A stretch of DNA of 36,537 nt from Candidatus Parcubacteria bacterium (GTDB lineage Bacteria; Patescibacteriota; Patescibacteriia; Patescibacteriales; UBA12075): positions 1 through 36,537 of the forward strand of contig JAGLPO010000075.1 of the NCBI GenBank assembly GCA_023137275.1, written 5' to 3'. Both the position numbers and the translations under genes were made by a program. This document shows positions 22,226 through 30,748 of the stretch, one piece after another. A model generated the notes under the pieces. That model saw nothing but the letters and a program-made list of their open reading frames with translations, was not told the origin of the DNA and ran no database searches. Within the stretch, counting starts at the first letter, position 1. Every line of letters starts with the position of its first letter.

Positions 22226-23806
22226 TTACCTCTTTTTTGGTGTCACAAAAAACCCCAGCCTCCATTTTCCTCCAAGCATTAAGCGGCTTTGGGCTTCCAG
22301 GCCGGGCACTGAACCGAATATTATGATCGTAAACGGCAAGATCAGCCACTGCAAAAACATCGCGATATATTTTGTCAGGCCGTATTTTTTAGGCTTTTTA
22401 GGCAGCAGCAAAGTAGAAAGAACGGCTGATAAGAGCAGGCCGGACATCGCGGCCATCATTAAGGTGCGGGTAACAACCGGCAGATTGGTTGACAACACCG
22501 TAGCGTTAAAACGATCCCCGCCGAGCAGCATTGGCATCCAGCCGATCACGGCGATTATCAAGGCGTTGGTCGCCCAGGAATGAAACCCGTATAATTGCGT
22601 TAAAATCCTACTTATAAATCTAGGTTTAGGGAATATGGACCTATTTTTTAAAAACATAAAAACTAAATACGGCAAATTTTCCACACCCCAGCCCCAGCGG
22701 CGCTGCTGCTTATATAAATTCTTGGCAGTCTGCCAGGTGGTTTCATCCATGCAAACATCCATTGATACCGGATAATTAAGCGGCACTACCCGGTAATCGC
22801 CTTGATAATAGCAAAAGCAATGCCAAAAGATCCGCGAGTCCTCGCTAACCATGGTCTTGGACCAAAAGCCGATATCGCAGAGGGCTTTCCAGGTCATGGA
22901 ATGTGAGGAATAAGTGGCCAGTTTTTCCTGCCTTATCTGCTGCATCATTTGCCAAAAAGTGTTTGAAGCGGCAGCAACCCGGGCAAAAAACGGGGCCTGC
23001 CAGATATTATTGTGATATACCGGTATTGGCTGATAGCTGGCGCGATAAGGATTGGGCACGGTTAAAAAATTATAAGTCAGGCAGTGAAAATACTGTGGGG
23101 CGATTATCGTATCAATATCAAAAACGCTAACCAATATCTTTAATGGGTCTATACCTGCGGGATCAATAACCACGCGCTTTATTTCCTTGGCCGCCCAGGC
23201 CTGGTTAGCTCCCTTGCCCTTTAACTCACCGACAATTCCGTCCGGATGGCGGGTAATAAAAAATGTATAAAAACTATCTTTAAATTCCTCTTTGATCCTT
23301 TTAGCGTCTTCCCAGACCTGGCTGCCGCCTCTTTCTTCAACACTGATAACCATAATTATATTTTTGCCCGGATACGGCGAATCAGACACCGCTTTAACGC
23401 TGGCCTTAATAACTTCGTAGCTCTCGTTAATAACCGGAAAGATCATAAGATGAATGATGTCCTGCCATTTGTAGCCGCGGATTGAAAGGCATTCTCCGGC
23501 CTTGCATTGGTCCGGTGTTTTATTTAAACTGTTGCATTTTGCCTGCCAATCAAGCCGCTGATTACGCTTAAGCCGCCTGTAAGAGGCGACTAAATGAATA
23601 CCAAGAAACAGCACCAAAAGCAGCCAGTAAACATCAAAAGCAATAATAAAATACGCAACCCACACCGGCTTGAAGTAAGATAAAATTATTAGCACAAGCA
23701 ATGTGCCCCAGGACAAAATACCGGGCATTGATTCCAGCGCCCGATATAATTTGCGGTCAGCTCCGACAAGCTCATTGGCATGCCCGATTTTTAGATAATC
23801 TATCAT
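22226..23806 (-). CDS. Membrane glycosyltransferase, family 2
   Basis: The 526-aa protein is a processive-type GT2 enzyme, adding sugars from nucleotide donors to a polysaccharide or lipid at the inner membrane. Two membrane helices at about 30-75 precede the catalytic domain, which has FPVINESYEVIKASVKAV, the FDIDT D-x-D motif near 233, VSEDSRIFW with the catalytic-base Asp/Glu region near 320, and QQRRWGWG near 368, the Q/R-x-x-R-W motif. The C-terminus has about four more helices. An inserted Cys-bearing loop (CNSLNKTPDQCKAGEC) precedes the catalytic core. The product is unknown; a surface glycan is likely. Its stop is 5 bases from the inverted-repeat end of the S23 cassette. Confidence 0.85.
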   Translation of the reverse strand: MIDYLKIGHANELVGADRKLYRALESMPGILSWGTLLVLIILSYFKPVWVAYFIIAFDVYWLLLVLFLGIHLVASYRRLKRNQRLDWQAKCNSLNKTPDQCKAGECLSIRGYKWQDIIHLMIFPVINESYEVIKASVKAVSDSPYPGKNIIMVISVEERGGSQVWEDAKRIKEEFKDSFYTFFITRHPDGIVGELKGKGANQAWAAKEIKRVVIDPAGIDPLKILVSVFDIDTIIAPQYFHCLTYNFLTVPNPYRASYQPIPVYHNNIWQAPFFARVAAASNTFWQMMQQIRQEKLATYSSHSMTWKALCDIGFWSKTMVSEDSRIFWHCFCYYQGDYRVVPLNYPVSMDVCMDETTWQTAKNLYKQQRRWGWGVENLPYLVFMFLKNRSIFPKPRFISRILTQLYGFHSWATNALIIAVIGWMPMLLGGDRFNATVLSTNLPVVTRTLMMAAMSGLLLSAVLSTLLLPKKPKKYGLTKYIAMFLQWLILPFTIIIFGSVPGLEAQSRLMLGGKWRLGFFVTPKKR

Positions 23807-23834
23807 TAATTAAAAGGTTATATCTCATATTATA

Positions 23835-23971
23835 TTCCCACAAATCTACAAATTTTATTTTAAACTGATTACAAACCAACAAATCAGCTACAAATAAAAC
23901 AAATATTTAATAATTATTTGTTTTATTTGTGAAAAAATTTGTTGGTTTGTAATCAATGTTGATTTGTGGAA
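23835..23971. repeat. Nested long palindrome, MITE-like
   Basis: Three nested arm pairs are complementary: CCACAAATC near 23838 with GATTTGTGG (23961-23969); 23867-23884 with 23937-23954 (18 of 18); and 23890-23905 with 23915-23930 (16 of 16) around a 9-base loop. The 137-base element exactly fills the gap between the DUF1361 stop and the glycosyltransferase start, and its AT-rich stem could act as a bidirectional transcription stop. Confidence 0.8.
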
Positions 23972-23972
23972 T

Positions 23973-24581
23973 TTATTTAAATCTCCGCTTAAACATTAAA
24001 CCCCCTCCATAATAAAGAATATAAAGGAATAGGCTATATATTAACAGATTTTTCACGTAAGGCCAATAGCAGAAATACATTACAGCATCGCTTACTATCG
24101 CGCCTGGATTGGTAAGTATATTCCAGCTGTTCCAGCGCTGGATCAAGCCGAGCAGTACTCCAAGAGATATAACCGGAATGATCGCTATTTCAAAAATATT
24201 CGCTATAAGCCGCCGTGTAATACCTGCCAGAAAATCGCTCATTAATTTAATACTATAAACAAAACCAACCCAGCCAAAAAAAGCATAAGTAAAAAACAGC
24301 ATTATCATCCATGAGCCGTCAATACAATTGTTAAATTGGCTAACTTCGCAAAAGCCGTTAATATGCCTTATACCAATAATAACATAAGCCGCGTTTGGTA
24401 AAAATAACAGCCAAAAAATAGCCATTATTGCCAAAATAATTTTATTAAGCAAGCTCTTGCCCCTGGTTCTGTTCCAATATCTCCTTATTCCAAAAAATAA
24501 AAAAAATGGAATTATCATTAAAAACAAATTCCATGGAATACATACCAGCGGATAGCCGTTTATTGTCAAATCAAAAACCAT
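23973..24581 (-). CDS. DUF1361 membrane protein
   Basis: The 202-aa protein is almost all membrane, with about six hydrophobic segments. The signature LPNAAYVIIGIRHINGF matches the PN-x-x-Y-x-x-x-D/x-x-x-H pattern of the DUF1361 family, and WVGFVYSIKLM and LGVLLGLIQRWNSWN are further family-like stretches. The function of DUF1361 is not known. It lies upstream of the GT2 gene, so a role in surface glycan assembly is possible but unproven. The 137-base palindrome separates the two genes. Confidence 0.8.
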   Translation of the reverse strand: MVFDLTINGYPLVCIPWNLFLMIIPFFLFFGIRRYWNRTRGKSLLNKIILAIMAIFWLLFLPNAAYVIIGIRHINGFCEVSQFNNCIDGSWMIMLFFTYAFFGWVGFVYSIKLMSDFLAGITRRLIANIFEIAIIPVISLGVLLGLIQRWNSWNILTNPGAIVSDAVMYFCYWPYVKNLLIYSLFLYILYYGGGLMFKRRFK

Positions 24582-24585
24582 AGTT

Positions 24586-24662
24586 TAGTAAACAGAAAAC
24601 AGACAGCAGACAGCAGCTGTTTTTTAGGCTTTAATTAAATATTCGCGTTCTGTCGTCTGCTT
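24586..24662. repeat. Imperfect inverted repeat of CAGACAGCAG type
   Basis: AACAGACAGCAGACAGCAGC near 24598 is imperfectly complementary to TTCTGTCGTCTGCTTACTGCCGTCT near 24649-24673. The same word family (CTGCCGTCTACCGTCTGTTG) is found inside murC at 32740-32766, so this is a dispersed element. It occupies much of the 158-base gap between the ATPase gene end and the DUF1361 gene start; the rest is AT-rich. Confidence 0.55.
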
Positions 24663-24739
24663 ACTGCCGTCTAAAAATATGACTATTTGTTTAATATTTG
24701 AAAAATAATAGTCTTAAAATACAAATCAAATAATGTGAA

Positions 24740-26563
24740 TTATAATATATTTACAGTCTGATCTTCACTAATAATATTTTCCTCATTTTTAGAATCACTG
24801 TCAGTCTTGCTCTTTGTATTGGAAAACCGGACCGGCTCTTTACGCAAAGCGTCACGCAAAGAGATCGCATCTTCTTTTAGCTGCGTTTGGATGATTTTTG
24901 GCTTATTGGCCTTAAGCGGCGCAACATTGTTTATTTTTTTAATGCTGCCGGAGAGTTTTATTTTTTCGTCCAATTTATTAAGCTCTTCCCGTTTTTCCAA
25001 ACGGCGGTTCTCAAAATCATTCTTTTTTTCTTGCTTAACTATTGACAAGCAATCCTTGCAATAAATTGGCCTGACTCCATCCGGTTTAAACGAAGTTTTT
25101 GTGCCAGTCCCGCAGCGGCTGCAAACTGAGTCATACCTATATACATCGTCTGGCGCCGGTCTGATGGCTGGCGCGGCCGGTTTGGTAATAGTAATAGGGG
25201 CGGCAGTTTTAACCGGCGCTGATGTTCGGCCGGGCTTTCTCAACGGACCAAGATTGTTCTTTGGCTTGCTGTTTTCGTCACCGTCATTCTGATGCCAGCG
25301 GGTTATTTTGTCTTCCACGACGCTGCGCTCTTTGGCGTAGCGTTCCCGGCTGATCGCGATCATTTTTTCCATGTTTCCGGTTTTTTCCGTCTCGGATAAA
25401 GGCGGCAGGCCGCGGGCGGAAAACGGGTCTGAAGCGATCCCGTTTATCATTAATTTGATATAAATTTCATATTTTGGCAGATTAACAATATCTTCCTGGG
25501 TAAAAGTCGGGGCAAACTCCGGCTCCAGCTCCTCGGCGTCGGCTGCTCCTACCCGGAATAGGGCCATAGTGCCGACGTTGCCAAAAACCGCGTTTTTCAC
25601 CGTATCTCCCAACTGTTCAATATACTGATGAGCAAGGGTCAGATTAAGCCGGTATTTCCTGGCTTCAGACAAAATATTAGCAAAGCTATCAGTTGTAAAA
25701 TTCTGAAATTCATCAATATATAAATAAAAATCTTTCCGCTCTTCTTTTGGTATGTCAACCCGGCTCATCGCGGCCAGCTGGATCTTGGTAATCATCATCG
25801 CGCCCAAAAGTTGTGAACTGTCTTCACCGATCCGCCCTTTGCTTAAATTAAGTATTAAAATTTTACCCTGATCCATTATTTCGCGCATATCAACCGTTGA
25901 CTTAACCTGGCCGACAATATTCCTGATCAATGAAGTTGACAAAAATTGGCCGACTTTATTCTGGATCGGAGAAACCGCTTCTGACGCGAATTTATCGGCA
26001 TAACCGGCAAATTCATTTACCCAAAACGACTTGACTACCGGATCCTGGATCTTGTCTATCACCCGCTTGCGGAACTTCTTGTCAGCCAGCATTCTGGTGA
26101 CAGCGAGCAAAGTTGAGCCGGGAAAATCCAGAATGGCCAGGATCGTATTGCGCAAAATGTATTCCAGCCGCGGCCCCCAGGAATCGGCCCACAGCTTTTG
26201 AAACACGCTGACCAGGCCGGAAGCGACTAAATGCCTAAGATGCGGTTCAACCTGTTCAACCACGTTAAAAGCGATCGGGTGATCAAAATCAGCCGGATTA
26301 AAATACACAACGTCATTAACCCGGTTGTTGGGGATATATTCTATGATTTTTTCCACCAGATCGCCATGCGGGTCAACCACGGCCACGCCGCGGCCGGCCC
26401 AAATATCCTCAACGATCATATTTTCCAGAATCGTGGACTTGCCCATGCCGGTCTTGCCGATCAAATACATGTGGCGGCGGCGGTCGTTAGTCATTATGCC
26501 GAATCTGCGGTTGCTATTTCTATAATTTGTTTCCGCAAATACGTTAATATCTTGATTGTCCAT
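24740..26563 (-). CDS. TraG/VirD4- or HerA-like secretion ATPase
   Basis: The 607-aa P-loop ATPase looks like the DNA- or protein-pumping ATPases of type IV secretion and conjugation. Walker A is GKTGMGKST at 36-44 and Walker B is FYLYIDEFQNF near 284; VVDPHGDLVEKI and RKYRLNLTLAHQY (sensor-like) are typical of the TraM-recognition/DUF87 group. There is no membrane segment, unlike classic VirD4, so it must be recruited by a partner. The C-terminal about 200 residues add a zinc ribbon (CSRCG at about 481, then IYCKDC) and a charged tail. It follows the 497-aa membrane protein by 21 bases and the two are probably one complex. This pair is common in CPR genomes by my recollection. Confidence 0.85.
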   Translation of the reverse strand: MDNQDINVFAETNYRNSNRRFGIMTNDRRRHMYLIGKTGMGKSTILENMIVEDIWAGRGVAVVDPHGDLVEKIIEYIPNNRVNDVVYFNPADFDHPIAFNVVEQVEPHLRHLVASGLVSVFQKLWADSWGPRLEYILRNTILAILDFPGSTLLAVTRMLADKKFRKRVIDKIQDPVVKSFWVNEFAGYADKFASEAVSPIQNKVGQFLSTSLIRNIVGQVKSTVDMREIMDQGKILILNLSKGRIGEDSSQLLGAMMITKIQLAAMSRVDIPKEERKDFYLYIDEFQNFTTDSFANILSEARKYRLNLTLAHQYIEQLGDTVKNAVFGNVGTMALFRVGAADAEELEPEFAPTFTQEDIVNLPKYEIYIKLMINGIASDPFSARGLPPLSETEKTGNMEKMIAISRERYAKERSVVEDKITRWHQNDGDENSKPKNNLGPLRKPGRTSAPVKTAAPITITKPAAPAIRPAPDDVYRYDSVCSRCGTGTKTSFKPDGVRPIYCKDCLSIVKQEKKNDFENRRLEKREELNKLDEKIKLSGSIKKINNVAPLKANKPKIIQTQLKEDAISLRDALRKEPVRFSNTKSKTDSDSKNEENIISEDQTVNIL

Positions 26564-26584
26564 AAATATATAAAAAATTAATTC

Positions 26585-28078
26585 TTACGCAAAAGGCAGG
26601 TTTTTCGGCGGTGCTCCTGCTTTTTTCTTATTTGCTTCCTCCTCTTCACTATTCACGGGATCTACGGAAATTTTTTCCATTGGCTCATCCCAGGGTAAAC
26701 TCTTAATTTTGCTTTCCTTTGCGGGCTCTTTTCCAGACTCTTTAGTAAAGGCTGGCCCGACCTGCTTGCCAACGGATAATGTTGGGCCGTGATCAAAAAA
26801 GGTTTCGCCAACAGCCTCGCCTCCTACCGGCAAACTCATTGGCGGCTCAGACTTGCGTCCCGGAGTTTTTTGAACCAGAGGCGCTTTAACCGCGGCTTCA
26901 ATCGGAAAATGCCAAAGCGTAGCCAATTCGTCTATTGTCATTATTTTTCTAATCCGCCCCCGGGTGCCGCTCCTGGTTTTATAAGCCGCCATTAAACGAT
27001 TTTTTTTACCTCTAATAGTCGCGTCAACAAAAAAATAATTAGCCGTAGTAACAGTCCTATCCATATCCGGCTTAAGATTATTCAAATCCAGATCCATAAA
27101 TTGTTTCATATAGCCCACAAAACCGCTGGTTACTTTGGGCTTATTCATTAATTCTTTCTTAGCTACATAAATAAACCTGTTTTTTACTTCAAAGCCCAAT
27201 TGCGAAGCTTTTTTTTGAATTGCTTCAACCTGCTTTTTCTCTTGCGGCTTAAGCTGCATCATTTTTAAGGGATCATCATCCCCGTTTTCACCAGCCGCCT
27301 CACCAAGCCCGCCGCCGGTTATCTGATTAAAAAACTCAGCAAAAAAACTCCAGGCTTCGGAAAAAAATACGCCAAACACTCCTCCGCCTTTATTGTTTTT
27401 TTCTTTAAGTATCTTCCCGGCCTCTTTATTCAGCCTTTCCGTCCAGTCAAAACCGGTAGGGTAAACAATTATTTGATACCAAAGCTGCTCGCCTTTTTGC
27501 AAACTGCCGCAAAGATCCATTAAACTTGCCATAGGGTCCTTAAAGGTTGTCTCGCCGGTTTTTTCATTTACGTCATAAAACTCATTATAAGTTTTTATCG
27601 GAAAAGCCTCATTATTTGCATAAATAAATTCACCGCCCCAGATATCCCATTCATCATCCGGAAAAACAGAAGGTAAATCTTCGGCATAATCATTGACTTC
27701 GGTGATTTCCGCGTCCGGATACTGCGAATAAACAGCCGATTCCACCAAATTGCGAAACCTGGCTTCTGTCCAGATAAGAAATTGGGTATAACCATCAATA
27801 CTGACAATTTCAAAGCTAAATCCGATCTGATAACGGCCTTCCCAGTATATTTCCAATAAATTAAAAGTGCTGTGCGCTCCGGCAATATAAGTAAACAAAT
27901 TTTCAATCGCTTTAACCGACTGCTCATTTCCTCTGGGAATATCAATCGCCAATAAAATATAGGATAAGGATTCGGCATATTTTAAATTCCGGTAATACAC
28001 CCACATTCTTGTTGCTCCCCACATTAACACAATAGCGATCGGCATCCAGCCAACAGTTATCAGAATTTTAAACACCAC
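26585..28078 (-). CDS. Membrane partner of the secretion-type ATPase
   Basis: The 497-aa protein has an N-terminal membrane helix at about 6-25 (VGWMPIAIVLMWGATRMWVY) and a large soluble domain of two related alpha/beta parts (first IPRGNEQSVKAIENLFTYIAG, QIGFSFEIVSIDGYTQFLIW; then EKKQVEAIQKKASQLGFEVKNRFIYVAKKEL) without enzymatic motifs. The tail from about 400 is Pro/Lys/Glu-rich and probably disordered, ending with KNLPFA. It lies just upstream of the ATPase gene, so it is likely to anchor that ATPase at the membrane. The fold of a paired DUF is suggested by similar CPR proteins; I cannot name it more precisely. Confidence 0.65.
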   Translation of the reverse strand: MVFKILITVGWMPIAIVLMWGATRMWVYYRNLKYAESLSYILLAIDIPRGNEQSVKAIENLFTYIAGAHSTFNLLEIYWEGRYQIGFSFEIVSIDGYTQFLIWTEARFRNLVESAVYSQYPDAEITEVNDYAEDLPSVFPDDEWDIWGGEFIYANNEAFPIKTYNEFYDVNEKTGETTFKDPMASLMDLCGSLQKGEQLWYQIIVYPTGFDWTERLNKEAGKILKEKNNKGGGVFGVFFSEAWSFFAEFFNQITGGGLGEAAGENGDDDPLKMMQLKPQEKKQVEAIQKKASQLGFEVKNRFIYVAKKELMNKPKVTSGFVGYMKQFMDLDLNNLKPDMDRTVTTANYFFVDATIRGKKNRLMAAYKTRSGTRGRIRKIMTIDELATLWHFPIEAAVKAPLVQKTPGRKSEPPMSLPVGGEAVGETFFDHGPTLSVGKQVGPAFTKESGKEPAKESKIKSLPWDEPMEKISVDPVNSEEEEANKKKAGAPPKNLPFA

Positions 28079-28325
28079 CTGATTATAGGGCAGGGCAAAA
28101 AAATTTTGAATTGGCGTTATGTCTATATTTATAATTTTCAGTCAAGGAATTTGAATATTCCCGACTACTGTTAGCGCCCTTTGGGCCTAACTTGTACGAG
28201 AAAAAAACAAATTATTTTAAAATATTATTAAAATTATACCATATTTACCGCCTATTCGCCAACAAATAAATGCCTCCGTATTAATCCGGAGGCATTATAT
28301 CTAAAAAAAATTATTCTATAAAAAA
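28079..28325. other. Gap with sigma-gene terminator and promoter
   Basis: The 247 bases hold the terminator of the sigma-like gene (28262-28298). They also hold a short GCGCCCTTTGGGC-type repeat near 28170 and AT-rich sequence with a TATACCATAT word near 28234, where the promoter of the 497-aa gene should be. No gene is visible. Confidence 0.4.
28262..28298 (-). terminator. Terminator of the sigma-like gene
   Basis: On the minus strand ATGCCTCCG and CGGAGGCAT (28270-28278 and 28287-28295) form a 9-bp stem around GATTAATA, followed by TTATTTG. It is 27 bases downstream of the stop codon. Confidence 0.8.
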
Positions 28326-29546
28326 TTAATCGCTGATATTCATCATATATTTCCCTTTATCTTTGTCAAATTTATCTTTATTCATTAAGGCAAGTATTAT
28401 AGTCGCTTTCTTAACCATTCTCTTTTCCAGTACTGAATTAATTATTTCATCCCGGGTCATCGGCTTTTCCTGCCTGTTAAGGATCTCTTCAATTACATCA
28501 CTTACAGTACCATCCTTATATCCCCATTCTTTAAGGCCGTACAAACCGCGGCCCACTAAAACATATTTATCATCAAGGATCAATTCATTATGAACAGTAG
28601 CGGCGTTTGCTTTTTTATTATCAAAACTAATCTTATTGATCAGTCTGGCGATCTCCGCAAAATGGACAGGCTTACTATTGTTCTTTAATACCAAATAAAT
28701 TTTATCATTAATTGTTTTCGGCTTGATCTCGCGCCAGGTACGCATGCCCCAATGGCCGAATTTATTTTGCTCAATCCTTTTAGCGGCTTTAAGCAGTGAG
28801 AATAAAACTTTATTATTATTGATTAGATCAGCGTTTTCATCAAACAGATCAGTATCCAATATTCTGGCAACATCCAAGCTTCCAATAATATTGATCTTGT
28901 CCCGATGCTTTTCGCTTATGGCCAAATTATTGATCAGCTTGATTATTTCTTCAGTAGAATGGATCCGTTTGGCTTCCTGTATTGAAACAAGCAGTTCCTT
29001 AATAATTTCTTCTAAATGATCTATATCCTGAAATTTTAATTTATAAGAATCCTTAAAGTGATTAGATCCTATGAGCTCTTCAAATTCCTGGTGCAAAAGT
29101 TTAGTGATCATAAAATTCAAATAATTCTTATGCACCATCTCATAATTTTTCTTCCCGGATAATCCGTTTAAGGAATAGCCCACAAGCAGATCAAGCAAAT
29201 ATTCTTTTTCCATTAAACCGCCATGCTCCTCAAGTAGCTGGTAAATAACCTTTTTAAGATTATTAATATAGCCGTCAAGATTTTTAAGCTGCTGTATTTT
29301 TCTAACGCTGGAAGTTTCAATCTGGCGGATCCTTTCCCGAGTAAGCTTGTGCGCGTTGCCAATAGACTCCAAAGTCTCCTTGCCTCCTCCATGCAGGCCA
29401 TAGCGCCGGATAAGAACGTCGCGCTCCCGTTCGGTTAATTCACCAAACAGGTTGTTAATAAGCTCTACCGCGTTAAGTTTCGCGACCTCCTCGGCTTTTT
29501 GATTGTCAATAATTTGATCAAGAATTGAAGTATTAGTATTATCCAT
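28326..29546 (-). CDS. Sigma-region-4 / HARE-HTH transcription regulator
   Basis: The 406-aa protein starts with an acidic segment and then a sigma70 region 4 (LTERERDVLIRRYGLHGGGKETLESIGNAHKLTRERIRQIETSSVRKIQQL, about residues 35-85), which binds -35 elements in real sigma factors. The middle is helical. The C-terminal third (about 275-380) reads as a HARE-HTH domain (VHFAEIARLINKISFDNKKANAATVHNELILDDKYVLVGRGLYGLKEWGY), known from delta-subunit and chromatin-linked proteins. Sigma regions 2 and 3 are absent, so it cannot melt promoters alone. It would bind DNA and RNA polymerase as an accessory factor. It has its own promoter (29639-29667) and terminator, so it is monocistronic. Confidence 0.85.
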   Translation of the reverse strand: MDNTNTSILDQIIDNQKAEEVAKLNAVELINNLFGELTERERDVLIRRYGLHGGGKETLESIGNAHKLTRERIRQIETSSVRKIQQLKNLDGYINNLKKVIYQLLEEHGGLMEKEYLLDLLVGYSLNGLSGKKNYEMVHKNYLNFMITKLLHQEFEELIGSNHFKDSYKLKFQDIDHLEEIIKELLVSIQEAKRIHSTEEIIKLINNLAISEKHRDKINIIGSLDVARILDTDLFDENADLINNNKVLFSLLKAAKRIEQNKFGHWGMRTWREIKPKTINDKIYLVLKNNSKPVHFAEIARLINKISFDNKKANAATVHNELILDDKYVLVGRGLYGLKEWGYKDGTVSDVIEEILNRQEKPMTRDEIINSVLEKRMVKKATIILALMNKDKFDKDKGKYMMNISD

Positions 29547-29638
29547 ATATATTTAAATCAACGCATAACAAGAGCATGGGTTGCTTGATTTGCTAAAAAT
29601 CTATTTAATGATTATAATAAAATCTATTTAACGCTGAT

Positions 29639-29667
29639 AATATAGCATAATAATTCTTATTAGTCAA
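29639..29667 (-). promoter_or_regulatory. Promoter of the sigma-like gene
   Basis: On the minus strand TTGACT (29662-29667) and TATATT (29639-29644) are exactly 17 bases apart. Transcription would start about 85 bases upstream of the start codon, leaving an AT-rich leader. The match is as good as the tRNA-Gln promoter. Confidence 0.75.
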
Positions 29668-29793
29668 GTACAAATATTTAACAAAAATTAAAAAAATAAT
29701 TATTAAAATATAATCGCTAATATTAAATAAAAAAACAACTCATACAATGAATTGATTTTTTATAATATTATTATTAATATTTTTAGTTTTTTT

Positions 29794-30744
29794 CTAAGTG
29801 AAGCCAAAATATTGAATTTCTTCTTGCAATTCCAACCCAAATTTATCCCTAACCTGCTGTTTGATATAGCTAATTAACATCACTATCTCTTCAGTCCGTG
29901 CTTTGCCGGTGTTAATAATAATATTAGCATGCTCCAGGCTTACTTTAACTCTACCCATGCTTTTGCCTTTTAGTCCGCACATATCAATTATCAAGCCAGC
30001 CGCTATTTTGTTATTTCGGCCAATTTTATTTTTTAATTCTCTATCATACAATCGCGGATTTTGCTCCTTTACGTAATTTGGATCAAAATTCTTAAAAACA
30101 GACCCGGCGCTGGGCAAACAAGGATATTTTTCTGTGCGAAAATTAATTGATTTTTCTAAATTTTTTTTAATTATCTCTGATTTTTCCTTTCTCATCTTTA
30201 AAACCGTCTTCCAAATTAATAAATTTAGGTCTTTTTTAAATATGCTGTTTCTATATTCAAATCCGCAATCCCGATTGCTAAACAGCTGAAAATTCATGTT
30301 TTTAATATTAAAAACATTTACTGTCTCAATAATCCCGGAAATCGGCTCGCTAAAAGCTTCGGCATTACCGCGAATCGCGCCGCCAATAGTCGCCCTGGGG
30401 ATGCCGCTCGCCCATTCCAGGCCGCTTAGATTGTTGCCAACGGCTTTGCTGATCGCGCTGCTTAGCCAAACCCCGGCTCCGCATTCCAGCCTTTCGCCTT
30501 TAACCGCCATTTTAGTATTCAACATCCGGATAACCAACCCGTCTACGCCCTGGTCCGGCACTAATATATTGCTCCCGCCGCCAAGTATATAAACATTAAG
30601 CTTTTTTTCTTTTGCCCAAATATAGGCGGCTTTTAGATCTTCCCTGGATTTAATTTCCAGATAATACTTAGCCGGTCCGCCAACTTGCCAGGTGGTAAAA
30701 GGCTTAAGTGCAATATCTTTTTGTATTTTATCTTCAATATTCAT
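29794..30744 (-). CDS. murB: UDP-N-acetylmuramate dehydrogenase MurB
   Basis: MurB reduces UDP-GlcNAc-enolpyruvate to UDP-MurNAc with FAD and NADPH, the second committed step of peptidoglycan precursor synthesis. The 316-aa protein shows TTWQVGGPAKYYLEI and ILGGGSNILVPDQGVDGLVIRM for FAD binding, GLEWASGIPRATIGGAIRGNA near 125, FEYRNSIFK, and PSAGSVFKNFD with the catalytic Ser near residue 215. The final QEEIQYFG holds the catalytic Glu region. Length and the absence of the extra domain of E. coli MurB suggest type II. It starts 4 bases after the ABC gene stop, so it is in one operon with the ABC gene and the mur genes upstream. Confidence 0.95.
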   Translation of the reverse strand: MNIEDKIQKDIALKPFTTWQVGGPAKYYLEIKSREDLKAAYIWAKEKKLNVYILGGGSNILVPDQGVDGLVIRMLNTKMAVKGERLECGAGVWLSSAISKAVGNNLSGLEWASGIPRATIGGAIRGNAEAFSEPISGIIETVNVFNIKNMNFQLFSNRDCGFEYRNSIFKKDLNLLIWKTVLKMRKEKSEIIKKNLEKSINFRTEKYPCLPSAGSVFKNFDPNYVKEQNPRLYDRELKNKIGRNNKIAAGLIIDMCGLKGKSMGRVKVSLEHANIIINTGKARTEEIVMLISYIKQQVRDKFGLELQEEIQYFGFT

Positions 30745-30748
30745 AATT

